Of a stretch of 64,000 bases of DNA, positions 25,229-36,853 are shown piece by piece. Origin of the DNA: Gymnopilus junonius (taxonomy: Eukaryota > Basidiomycota > Agaricomycetes > Agaricales > Galerinaceae); the NCBI GenBank assembly GCA_015501075.1, contig JADNYJ010000035.1:186001-250000 (forward strand), given 5' to 3'. The translations under genes and the position numbers were made by a program. Position 1 is the stretch's first letter; every line of letters starts with the position of its first letter. The notes beneath the pieces were generated by a model that did not search any database, had not been told where the DNA came from, and was given only the letters and a program-made list of their open reading frames with translations.

Positions 25229-27710
25229 GGACGCAATTTCTCAAGGACATCCCCCAGGTTTGGTGATTTGTCTAGTACCTGAGCGATAGAAGGGGGACGG
25301 CTGCGTTTAGCGTTCGAAGAATAAGAGCTGCTTGCGGCCGTTGATGAAGATGTTAAAGACGACGCAGAGATCGGCGTGACTGACGAATAGCTCGTCGTTC
25401 GTCCGACAATTCCGAACTCTCGTGCCGTGGTAAGCGAAGAGTACCACCCGGGTCAGAGGCCTCTGGAATAGCAGAGAGAGAGGACATGGTAATGCTGGGG
25501 CTAGGAGGTAAGAGAGAAGACGTTGAAGACGAAGGAGAAGGAGACACAGAGCTCATAGACGATCGCTTCCCGCTATACGGTGCTTCTGGCAAGGGCTTTT
25601 CGCTATTAGCAGGAGGGGGGCTTTTGAAGAGCGGAGCAGGGATCCTGTCCGAGAGGGACCAGACGAAGTATCACCCGTGAGATAAAGGCGTCGCAGCTTT
25701 GACTTGCGGAACATGGACGATGTAGATTCGGACCCTGAGGCACCTGAAACACGGTGGGATTCAGCACCGGAAGTAGCATGAGATTCGGCTCCCGAGTCAC
25801 TTTGGTACGCAAAACGGCGAGGACTGAGTGGTGATGTCCTATATCCATCATGGTCTGATAAAGATCCTCCAGCAACAATTGCTCTTGAGGCAAAACGCGA
25901 TGCAGCTGAGGGACCGCTAGCTGCAGACCTCGACTGCTGCGGTGCTTCACCATCATTCAATAGCCATGTAAACCCTTTGATTTGTGTCTCTCGCTTGCGA
26001 GCCTCCTTTTCCAGGAGAGCGATCTTTTTCTCCAGACTGGCCACTTGAGCTGCATGGGCCTCAGTCATTTTGAGAATTGATGCCTCCAGTTCTTCATACT
26101 CCTTGTTACGGCTTTTCAGAGCTTGGCGGAGCTCGTTAGTAGAAGCATTATCAATATCTAGCGTTCCTCCAGACGCGCGAGGTACGATGGTTGAAGCCGA
26201 TGCAAGCGGGCTGGTAGTTCTTGACAGAGACAAAGGAGGTGAAAGCGGGATAGGCGCATTATTGACCGAGCTAATTGTGTGGGCCCTGGCACGGACATGA
26301 ATTTTTTGTGGCACGTCAGTTTGTACCTTGGAGGGCTGAGATATGTTCGCTGGTGGTTCAGGAAGTGGGCTTGATGGGGGACTTGAGGGTGGAGGGGTAG
26401 GCGGAATTGAGCTTGGCAATAGAGGGAGAGGAACCGAAGGAGGTCTACCTTGTGGGCGGGCAGAGGGTTGTTTCATGCGAGATCTCATGGAAGAGGAGGA
26501 GCTTTCGGAAGCTGGCCCAGATGCTATTGCCACAGAAGACCTCCGTTGCAGAGAGGGTGGGAGTTCTTTATCTTTCTCAGGAAGGATAGGCCGAGGAGAT
26601 TCACGAGCTTCAGAAAGGCGCGGCGTCGACGCTCCATCAGACCTTTCGTTACTTTTATCAGAGTCGGAGTTCTTCCTCGAGCTAGAGGGTTTCGAGGATA
26701 TACTGGTCGAAGTCTTTGACGTGCTGGACGATCGATGCGTTACCGAATTATGCTGATCACGAACGGCGGCCGCAATGGCTGAGGCAGGCGTGTAGCCACG
26801 TTTGTAGATAGATGGCTGCGGTGACTGAGCTTTAGTAGTCGAAGAGCTTGGCGCCTTCGAACTGTAGCTTGGCAAATCCGTCGACCTTGTAAATAAGTCC
26901 TTAAATTCGCTATTGTCAGACGATAATGAGACCATTATAGTGGGTTGAGGAGGTCGAGGAGTAGTCGAACGCGATTTTGATCCACTCGAAGAACCAGATT
27001 CAAAAGATCCAGTAGATCTAGTCGGAGGTGCAAGCCCCGAGGAACTAGCTAAAGGGTGCGAAGACGCCTTCTCGGGGTGCTCTTTCACCGCTTTAGAAGG
27101 TCGGGAATGTGTAAAGTGGGCAGCAAACTTGGAACCAAGTGATGTTGGAACTTTCGCAGAAGGGCCTGGGTCTTGTACATTGGTGGATAAAGACTCAGAA
27201 GGCCGTCTATAGAGACTATCAGTATTTCTAGTGCCAAAGTAAGAGCAAGAAGGTTCGAGAGAAGGTCGTATGAGTGAATTATAAAGCCCACAAAAATACA
27301 TGCCGCCGGACTGATGGACAGCCATCACCGAAGCGACGAAATGAACAAAAGGGGCAAGTAGAAAAATTGGCACGGTGGTCACTGGTCACGAACCTATCTG
27401 GGCTGGGAGCTCTACTCGATTGCTCTCCGATATCTGAGGAGTCGCGCACTAAACTCGATGATACAAAGGGGCTTGAAGTAGCCGACTGGTTCGACTTCTT
27501 TCGCGAGCGCCCGAATAAAGGAATACGTGTAATCTTCTTCTTTATGGTCCCATCTTCGTCACCCGATGGTACCTCCAAGGTCGCTGAGCTCGTTGAAAGC
27601 ATTGAATCTTGGTGACGCGTCCAACTCGAGGCATGTCCGGCACCTCGAAAAAAGTCCGTGAGGTCGGAAGTTTTTGTTCGAAGACGACGAGGTGGTGAAA
27701 GGTTAGACAT
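25229..27710 (-). CDS. Large Ser/Pro-rich protein with C-terminal coiled coil, function unknown
   Basis: Exon 1 is 27710-27394 (starts MSNLSPPRRLRTKTSDLTDF). A 166-bp intron follows, then a long exon from 27227. Most of the protein is low-complexity Ser/Pro/Thr with many SP and RSS motifs (for example LPSSIPPTPPPSSPPSSPLP). A coiled coil follows near 26100-25985 (TNELRQALKSRNKEYEELEA, VASLEKKIALLEKEARKRET) and then IKGFTWLLND. The frame breaks at the run of six G on the + strand at 25615-25620. One more base joins LLRSSKA to PPPANSEKPLPEAPYSGKR. A second break at 25447-25452 joins EASDPG to WYSSLTTAREFGIVGRTTSY. With both restored the protein ends IAQVLDKSPNLGDVLEKLRP at 25229. No enzymatic domain; a scaffold or cytoskeletal role is only a guess. 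Confidence 0.6.
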
Positions 27711-30700
27711 TAAAGCAATACAAAAGGGCCGCCTGGACGAGTAGAAAGGAAAAGAGAGAGCGAGGACGTGTCCGCAAATGAAGGGGACCGCGAAGAGTGA
27801 CCGGGAGAGGAACAGGTGGGTTCCTTATGAATCTCCGAGCAGATTTCCAGGCTGCCCTTTGTTGCCGTAAGTAGACCGGGAGCTTGACACGGACTCTCGG
27901 GAAAGTGGAGGCAGCTGCAGAAAGTCCAAGTTGCAAGGGAAATGGTCAATGCTTCCTGAGAGAAGGCATTAGAGAAAGACGCAAAACGTGTTCCATCCCA
28001 CACTCATGAAAATTCCAAGATCTTCTACTTTTTCAGATACATACACAAGCGAGATTCGACCCTGCATCATCCAAACAATTTACTAAAAATAAGTTTGCTT
28101 TCCGATCGTTTACATACCTGATCAGGCTTCCAGATATCTCCTGGCCGGTTCTCCTGGAGGATCTTGGACTGTGGAGGGTCCCAGAAAACCGTAAGCTGTT
28201 TAAATGGGTCACACTCAAGTGTGGACAGCCACTGCTGAGCCACTTGGCGACGACCAAATGTCGTTTTCACTGCAGGGAAATGGTTGCTATATGTTTAAAC
28301 ATACCGCTCATACCAACACTGGTCCGATTCGCCGAATGCCCGCACCGGGCTATCGAAGCGCTTTGGCCAGATTTATTGTTCCGTGATGCTCACCTCAAAA
28401 GGGGTTGGGAAAGCATGAAGAACGAATCAAAATTAAAGATGAGATCCTCGATATGAATGGAACAAATGGAACATCGTGGCTAGGGAAGAAGCGACCAGTT
28501 CAACGCAAGGAAATCTTGACCTCTCTGGGGCTACAACCTATCGGCGGCATGGGATGACTTGTCCTACTTTTGTTCTTTTGTCAAGGCTGTAGCCGGTCGG
28601 TGATGACAGTTAATTATGTGTCTTTCAAATTTCTAATCCCGGAGATGGCTGTTGTTACCCGACAGTTTGGCGCATCACTTTTTCTGAGTCGCGATGTGCC
28701 AATTTCCCCAAACCTATTCTTTGAAGATGAATAGCGCCCATGAACACATTATATCGTTTTAAAGACGACAATACGCCAACATGGACAATATCGAAATTTG
28801 AGCTTATCAATATTGCTCTTTCGAACCGACGTAACACTCTGACTTGGCTTTCTGATCAAGAAACGGCTGGTACCTATCTCATCCTTCAGGCGCTTTCCCT
28901 ACTAGTCAGTCTTGATAATTTGAGGTACCTGAGGTAACTCACTAGGCAGTTCAGTTTAATAGGAAAGATCTAGGCGCATTTTCCGTATTCGACCTGGCAG
29001 TGTTATATTTTCCACCTGAATAGCATATCGCAGGCTAGGACCCATGCTCGCGCTTGAGAAATACTTACATATTTGATTCCAACTGCACAGGATAAAGCTA
29101 TTTCCTTTTGCTCGACGAAGGAAGAAATGGATCATTTTCATCTACTGCCAGTAGGAGTGGTCCCCGATTTTTTTTCTGTTGGAAAAAGGAAGAGAGCTAT
29201 GCTGCTATGATCATGAAGAGGGCATTTGATTGGTGGACTGCCGACAGCCTGACCTATTGCCTATCGTTCTACGCCTATCTTCCGGCCGCAGTTAAATCGG
29301 TTTCAATAAGGAGGGATCTCGCGATGACGCTGTAGACCAGAGTCCAGACTAACCTCCCAATTGCATTTAGAGATTTGACCTCAGCTCGTAATTGTTGATG
29401 CGGGCCTACGGCAACTTGGAATCTGTAAATATCGAATGCAAATAAGCGCTGAGTACAGGTGTGTATTTTCATCAACTCTGCCGCGGCCAATACAAATGGT
29501 AAATTGAATCAACAGCGGTAACGTTTGCTATGACTTCAGCTACTCAAAGGAAATTCTGATGTTGGGCACTCCACTTCAAGTCTTCTTTGGCACGTATAAA
29601 TCCATCACTGCCACTTCACGTATAAACAATAAGAATAATGAGAGCTGACTCACAAAACAACGCGGTTTAGCCTTTCATGAAGAACATCAGAAAGCCGTAA
29701 GATCGAGGTACATTGACGTTACAAGTTTAAGGTTTGGACTGCTACATGAGGCTCGCAACCTCTTTTGGCTTTACATGTGAAAATGTGTCGTGCACACTTG
29801 ATGGTCGCGACAAGCGCTTATTCAGGATTGCACCCGCGTCTTGCCGCCGACAGGACAAAGCGTCCTTACCGGAATTTTGAAGAAAGAAAACCCGCTACGT
29901 AAGCTTGCGTAAGTCTGTTACTGTAAGTTGCCGGAAAGGATTCAGCCTGATTGCTACTGTCTTTTGAATGAATACATTAACATCAAAGCATACATATCAA
30001 AGGAGTACTCCTATCTCTTCAGTTACACCTTAAGAAAAAGCAAAGCATTGTACATAGATACTTGCGCCTCACGCAAGATCCGCAGAATGGTCGACGAACG
30101 GGTGAAGTATCTCGACGACTCAAAACCAATTAGGAAAAGATCGAAATAGGGTTAGAAAATTCGTCGAAGGCTGAAACACCAGTGGAGAATCACAGAGCCC
30201 TCGAGAGTTGACTCTTCGCTAAAAACTAGGACCTGCCGCACATATGGAGAAAGAAGAACCAGTGGAGTCAGAATCAACAAACTATGGGCTTGCTTATTGT
30301 GTGCAAGTGCGCCACCATCACGGGCTACACGACCTTGCGCGATTCTTACTCCAGTGGGACCTTTGAGGAGAATCAGGGACCCCTTGGCTAGCTTCGTAAG
30401 TTCCAAGAGGGCGTTGAAGAAAAACGGATATAAGGCGTTGTTGAGGTGGACAATACTCCAAGGAATGCATCTCAAGCGTCTTCGCAAAGTACTTCCGTGG
30501 AAATCGGTTTTCATTAACCCTCTTTCTGAAGCTAGACTGATGGATTAGAAGAGAAGCGTAGACCTTTCATGAGGCTTGGGGCATTAGGATTGTTGTGTCA
30601 AGGACTGCTCATTGGTGAGGGCTAAAACAATATACGATCCCCCGGTTTGGAAAGACCTGTCGCCAGAAGCTGAAATGTCGTCGGAAACAAGAAGCTATAA

Positions 30701-31680
30701 GTACGTCCGATTTCATAAGAAGTAGTAGCCCTGCGTCAATACGCAAAGACAATTTGCAGAGGGAAACAGCAAACAAATGAATGCGAAGGGTGATGAATGT
30801 GGGTGTCTGTCTGATAGGCCGTGGACGGGTATTAAACCCACGAGGTCCAGAGGCGATGACCTGTCATGAACAAGTACATGAGTCCAGCAGGTGCCAAAGG
30901 TAGAGGCTTCGTGCGAGACCAGAGTTCATTGTGCATTTTCGCTGGGCAATATCGCGCACAGTGTCCTGTCAGTTGGAAGGAGGAAATTTTGAGGAATCAG
31001 AATCGATAGTCGCCGATACGTAAGGTGGCTGGAAGAAGAGGAAGAAGGGTGGCTATGGTCGAATTTTCAAATGTGAGACTCGGCAGGATACTCAGCTTGT
31101 CTTTCCTTTCCAGTTGTCCGCACTTTTGCCTCGCAGTTGCAGCAGGGTGCCCATGCTTGCCACTCTTAAAGTCTTGACGCTCATCCCTTGAAACATTTAT
31201 GCCTGTCAGAGGCGTCTGGATTAGGCGCCTTTGTGCCAAAAGACATACCGGTGCGGCGGAAACTCAGAACGGCCTCTCCGATTCCCGAGAGCGCATCAGC
31301 TTGTGCACTTCTAAATCCCATATGGGTCCTTCAAAACGGCGGCGAATCAGGTACCTGACTTTCTCCGGAGAGAAGCTCTGTGTTGACCATCATTAACGCA
31401 AGGAGGGCTTGCACAATGAGGACTGGTGTTCTATACAGCTTGTGGGCCCTTGGAGAAGGAATAAAAACATGTAGAAGAATACTGTGGTTGAACCGAAATT
31501 CACACCGCCTCGATGACCCTGAGGACGATAAGATGTCACGCATCACTTTGACTGATGCAAAGCCAGGTTTCGTTGCCATCCATGTCCGTTTCGCGCCCCC
31601 ATCTGTTTTGAGAGCTCGTCGACAGTCTGCGGCCTTGGAACTTGCTCTTCATCGTCGTCGCTCCCTTTGACGGTCAAGGT
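27711..31680. other. Gene-poor interval between two divergent Ser-rich protein genes
   Basis: Nearly 4 kb with only short ORFs on both strands (for example 28067-28270 -, 29928-30149 +, 30152-30514 -), none with a recognised domain, a start in good context or consistent splicing. Parts may be promoter and 5' UTR of the flanking genes; other parts may be relics of decayed genes. I saw no terminal inverted repeats or long direct repeats here. Confidence 0.35.
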
Positions 31681-34600
31681 ATGCCTGCGCTGCCGTCTTT
31701 TATCAACTACAAGCCTCGCAAGACAAAGGTTGTCATCAAGTCCCCTTTTCTTTACTGCGTGGAGAACAGCCCACCCCTCCGCCTCCGCCTCCGGTTCCTG
31801 CCTCTGTTCCTCCAAATAACAGCAAGAATTTTGCCGCTTCGGAGGTCATTGACATCAATGACCAGGGAGGTCGTTATTCCGACTTGGATTTCGATGGGGA
31901 AAGCCCATAGACGACTATGAAAAGAATCTCGTCGACGAAGAACCGGTTATCCCTCGACCGGCCGATTCTGCATCTCCTCAGGTTCAGCTTGACATTGATT
32001 TGTCCCGGAGGCTCTTACGGACTGGTTTGCGGCTAATTTCCTGAGGTCGAGTGTCGTGCCAGAGACAGAATCGGCCAAGGCATCTGGTAGCGGCCTTCGG
32101 AACCAGATCTTCAGCGCGTCATCAAACGGCGGAGTATTGAATGACAAAGATGAGGTTCCTTCGGCGAATGGTGGTGATAGCGATAGTTATACATCGTCCT
32201 CGGAGGATGTTATTGCAAACTTGGAAGCTATGAATGTGAGCAGTGCCTACTCTCTAATCCTTTTCCAACCCTTTTATCTATTTCTTTGTTGTTTGCAGCC
32301 TTCACATTTTGGCAAGCTGCCAGGATACGAGAATTTCAATCGCTTGGTTAGTTCTTGCACTTACGTCGGGACTGAAATGGTATATGAACGTCGGTTTTTA
32401 GGAACAACCATCTCCCAAGAAACCCTCTCCAAATCCTATCACCATTCCTACAGCACCATCACCAACTCAGAGTTCTCAAGGAACACGACCTTCAAATGGC
32501 ATTCCAGCCTACAAGTCACCCCGCCTGCTTCCTCTATGGATACCCCCCTTTCCTCAGCTCTTTCAGGTACAACACTTGCACGGGCTCTAATGTCCAACAC
32601 ATTCGTTCTATCCAACGACAATCGTGCTTCAAGATACCGTAGCGGCCTTGTTGGTCTGACTCGGTCAGACTCTATGACACTCCCTCGAGATAGTTTTCAG
32701 GGTGCCTACAATAATGACAGATTCTCTGTTGGACCAGATGCTCCTGCCTTACCTTCGAATGCCGAACTGATCTATGAACCGCCAAAGAAGTCACGGTCGC
32801 CCTCAGAATGGAGGGAAAAGAAGAAGCAGACTCTAAGCAGACGATCAAGTACTGGAAGCCTGAGCGCAAAAGCTATGCAGGATACAATATCCGTCTCGTC
32901 TAATCGCCCTAATAGTGCTCTTTTCAGTCCTGGCATCGAGTTTGATATTAATTCTCTAATGACTAAATCGCCTGAATCCGAGAAACCTCCTCCTTTACCA
33001 AGATCTCCCCTACCACCTACGCCAAAACTCCCCTATTCAGCGGGAGCCGATTCGTCGTATACACAAGGAAGTGCACCAGACTCAGTTCAGGAAGTCACCC
33101 AACGGTTCCCGTTGGATTCACAGCTGCTCTCACCTGATCTTAATCTATCACCATCTGCTTCATCCGAGGGTTATCAATCTCCGAGAAATCTAGAGGACGT
33201 ATTAAATTATTATTCACTACCCGACTCCCCAGCGCCTCTGCTGGCTGGCGCAAATTACCGGCCTGCGGTTTCACCTATCAGTGAAGAATCGTCGTCTCAA
33301 CTCTCTCCTCCCAGTATATTTAGGAACGATAAACGTGAATCTCAAAGGAGTACGCCTGTTGGTGCGCGAAGTCCATTGTCCGGCAATTGGCGTGGTATGT
33401 CTTCCCTGCCCTGCGAAATTTTCACCAAATTCATTATGCTTGACTAGGTCGAGGTGATTCCCTTCCTTTACCACGTACTCCATCTGATGTAAGAAGGTCT
33501 CCAAGGCAGCCTTCTTTAGTTCCTGTAGGAGAGCGTCCTCGTTCCATTACCCAGGTGTGCCCTAGTCATTCAGCATCTGCGACATGTTTGGCTCAAGTTT
33601 ATTTCCTTTCCTCAGATTCCTTCTCCTTCCAGCTCACAAAGCACATCATCATTCGCTTCAGCGGGCTCAGATCTGCTCGCACCTCCTCCTGTGAGCAGCA
33701 TCTTCAACCGTCAGCGGTCAGGAAGTGCACCGAGTCCTATCAAAGTCGTGCGGGATTCCAGAGATGCGAATACTTATCAAATTACAGTCACACCCCAGAT
33801 CTCAGAATCGGGTACACCAACAACGGACGAGGAAGTCATCGTCACCCAAGAATTCCCTGAAACACCTAGTGCCTTCAGTCCATTATTGACTACTGGTACT
33901 GATGAATCACACAGCATCCTGCAAACACTCGGGAGTCATGAAGTCGCACCGATGCCCAATGTCCCGATGTCTGCGACCTTCCCTAATCGCAACAGTTCAC
34001 AACCGAGCCTAGCTCAGCAATTGCTGTTGAACCGGGCGGGTACGACGGTCAGGCATGCACCACAGACGAGCATAAGTAAGATCAAGACGAATGATTTCGG
34101 AGGAAGGTCAAGTTCACCCTCCAGTAGGCGCATAGCCGATATTTCCCAACATTCCAGTGAAAGCTCGTCAAGCTCCCTTGCTAAGCCTGAAGTCACGGTG
34201 GAAGGACCTTCAAATGATGTCAATGATAAAATCATTACTGAAGAAGCCTGTTCACATTCACCAGAAGAAATGACAGCACCCCCAATACCGAGCCCCAGCA
34301 ATTTGGTCTCTGTTGATCCCCTCGCCAGGTCACCCAGCCGAGGTACTATTAAAACTCAGAATTCTGATACTAGTTCCATGTACACCTCTTCCTCACCGTC
34401 TTCCAAACCGAGGAATAAGTCTTTACCGCCCATCCCTACTACGCCTTCTCCTGTCATCTCTCTGGTTACCTCTTCTCCACTGGCTGCTTCCAGCTCCCAT
34501 GTGTCTATCTACTCACAAGAACCATCTGCCGGTGCAGCCGCAGTTGTAACCTTGGCACCTGCTATCCCTCCTCCACCTACCCTTCCTCCGCCCTCTCCCA

Positions 34601-36555
34601 CACCATCTCAGAAAGCCAGAGCGCCTCCTGTTCGTGGACGCTTACCTCCTGCCTTGACGATCAACCATTCCAATATCTCCGTAGCTGAACGCGCTGTCGC
34701 TGTTAGCGGAACGGACACTAACAGTGAAAATTCACCCGCATCTTTATCACTTCAAGAAATTGAGGTTACTGCTGCGCTACCAGAACCAGTGGCTTCATCT
34801 AACGCCGATGGCCATCCGAGTTCTTTTGGTTATAAAAATGAACAGTTTACGGGTCGGGCGTCTGACATATTCAGAGGAACTTCCATGCTGGGTTCCCCTC
34901 CTCCCTATTATTCAGTAGTTGGTGAAGGTTTAAAACAGCAAGAGAATGCTCTGGCAACCGGCCATTCTCAAGTCCAGTCGTCAAGTACAAACAATTATGG
35001 TGGACAGATGTCTACAATGGCAGGTCCGTCGACGTCTACTGGTGATTGGACAAATAGCACCGAGCATAGAACTCCATTGGCGAGAGGAGATTCTACCCTG
35101 AGTCAACGAGCACGCATGAGGCCTCCCCTTCCAGCCGGTCCACGCCGCCCGAGTCAAATACAGATGATGGGCAGTTTTCCACCCCAAAGGGATCGTGCTG
35201 GGTCTGTCACTTCTCTCAGCAGCACCACGCACGCTCCCAATCCCTTCGTCCAATCCGTTAGAGCACGCTCGGAAGCTCCTGTTAATTCTCCTAAATTCCA
35301 GACACCGCCCCCGAAATGGAGAGGGTATACTATGGAAGCTGCCAAATGGACTTTTACATCGGCTCAGCTTCAAGCCATCGTTTCTCGAGCTATTCGGCAA
35401 TCGGCGGAGGCATCTTCAATACGTTTGTTACGTCTGGAAATTCTTGATAACGAAATTCCAGAGGAAATACGACGCCTTGAAGCTCAGCGTACGGACCTTA
35501 AAACACGTTATAAAGTTCTAACGCGGAGGCGTGCCGTGGCTTTTGAAAGTCTCTCATCTTATGTCAGCGGCGTGGAGGAGGAGAACCCGACTTATGCTCT
35601 CCGTCTTATTGAAGAACTGAAGGAGTTGGCAGCGGCCCTTGATAAAATAGCAGAGGAATTGCACAGCGTAGATGGCCAACTTGATCACCTTTCTTCCCTC
35701 ACCCATATCCACACTGGCAGTGCTCTTGCAATGGCACTTCGGAAACTCAACGCCAGCTTCCTGAAACAGGTGGCTGACAATCAGGTGCTCCGAAACCAGA
35801 TTCAAGCCCTCGAAGCGGAAAGAGATGAGGCTTGGCAGCAGGCAGAATTTGTGGCTAATGAATATGACCGGCATGTGAGTGGCAGCTTGTCCTCGAAACG
35901 TTCTAGCAGAGTGTCTGCAGTAAGGAAGTCCAGCATCCGGGTATCCAAGGCTGGACTGCGGACTCCCAGCCAGCGGCTGAGCCAAGTTTCTTCACTTGGT
36001 CTTGGGCTCACTCCTTCGAGTGCAAAGAGTCCACTTTTACGCTTAGAACGAATACCCCCAGTCCCCCCTATACCCAAGCGAAGGACACGTGGCATGTCTG
36101 CTGATTCGCCATTAAAAAGTTCTGCGGTATGGATGTATCTTCCTCTATCATGGCCTGTATTCACTTCCTTGACTATCTTTATAGGCTCTGTCTCCAAGTG
36201 GTCTAACGCCAACATCGGAAACCCGAGCACTGATACAGGCTCAAGATGAACTTTATGCCATATTGGGTTTGAACAACCCAGAACGTCCTTTGCGACGATC
36301 TCTGTCTTTCAGCATGTTAACAGAACAGCCACCCGGAATGCCTAGACAGCCCCTCTTATCCCCGAAGCACTCGTCTATGTCTAGCCGTGATCGACGTTCA
36401 TCGTTACCCGGAGACAATGCCCTGGCGGAAACATATAATGCCATGGCTGCTGATGTGAGTTTCTCCTATCATTCGCTTGGAATCGTAGCTAATGTGCATG
36501 TTTACAGCGCAATGCAATGCTGGCTACTATCGACATGCTTTCGAGTACTGATTAA
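31681..36555 (+). CDS. Large Ser/Pro-rich coiled-coil protein, function unknown
   Basis: From the ATG at 31681 the conceptual product runs through MPALPSFINYKPRKTKVVIK, ASEVIDINDQGGRYSDLDFD, EALTDWFAANFLRSS and a very long Ser/Pro-rich region. A helical C-terminal third holds FTSAQLQAIVSRAIRQSAEA, EEIRRLEAQRTDLKTRYKVL, LIEELKELAAALDKIAEELH and NQVLRNQIQALEAERDEAWQ. Introns join NLEAMN to PSHFGKLPGYENFNRL, NWRG to RGDSLPLPRTP, SITQ to IPSPSSS, SPLKSSA to LSPSGLTP, and MAAD to RNAMLATIDML; the stop is at 36555. Four frame breaks at C-runs (31774-31777, 31904-31906, 32004-32006, 32519-32522) are each fixed by one extra C. The 5' end is uncertain; an upstream exon is possible. The extended coiled coil suggests a structural or polarity/septation role, but I recognise no named domain. 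Confidence 0.6.
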
Positions 36556-36853
36556 GGACATTTCACTAAATACACACCCTGCTTAATACCCTTATATTCT
36601 ATTATTACCTTTGGATATAAATACCCACATTCATTCCTTTGTTTTTTATTAACCAAGCCCTGTATCGACAATACCAATTTAATCTGAAAAACTGTTTCAT
36701 AGTTAACGTTACGAGCCCATCACATTACACTAATTGGATACAAAAACAGAGCCTTATACACCGACATGGAACGAAAAACATGAGATAAATAAGTAAAGCA
36801 AGGAAAGAAAGCAGAAAGAAATTAAGAATAAAAATGAGAGCAGTCATGACATG

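Noticed and set aside
25447..25700. Possible short introns to explain the frame breaks in the Ser-rich gene
   Set aside because: The needed donors (GTCAAA, GTGGTA) are poor, while one extra base in each G/C run restores a coherent frame, as in several other genes here.
30152..30514. 120-codon minus-strand ORF in the 27.7-31.7 kb gap
   Set aside because: No recognised domain and no continuation by splicing; treated as chance.
31543..31815. Open frame on the minus strand overlapping the 5' part of the Ser-rich gene
   Set aside because: It mirrors the + strand coding composition; the Pro/Ser-rich + frame continues into a long gene, the minus frame does not.
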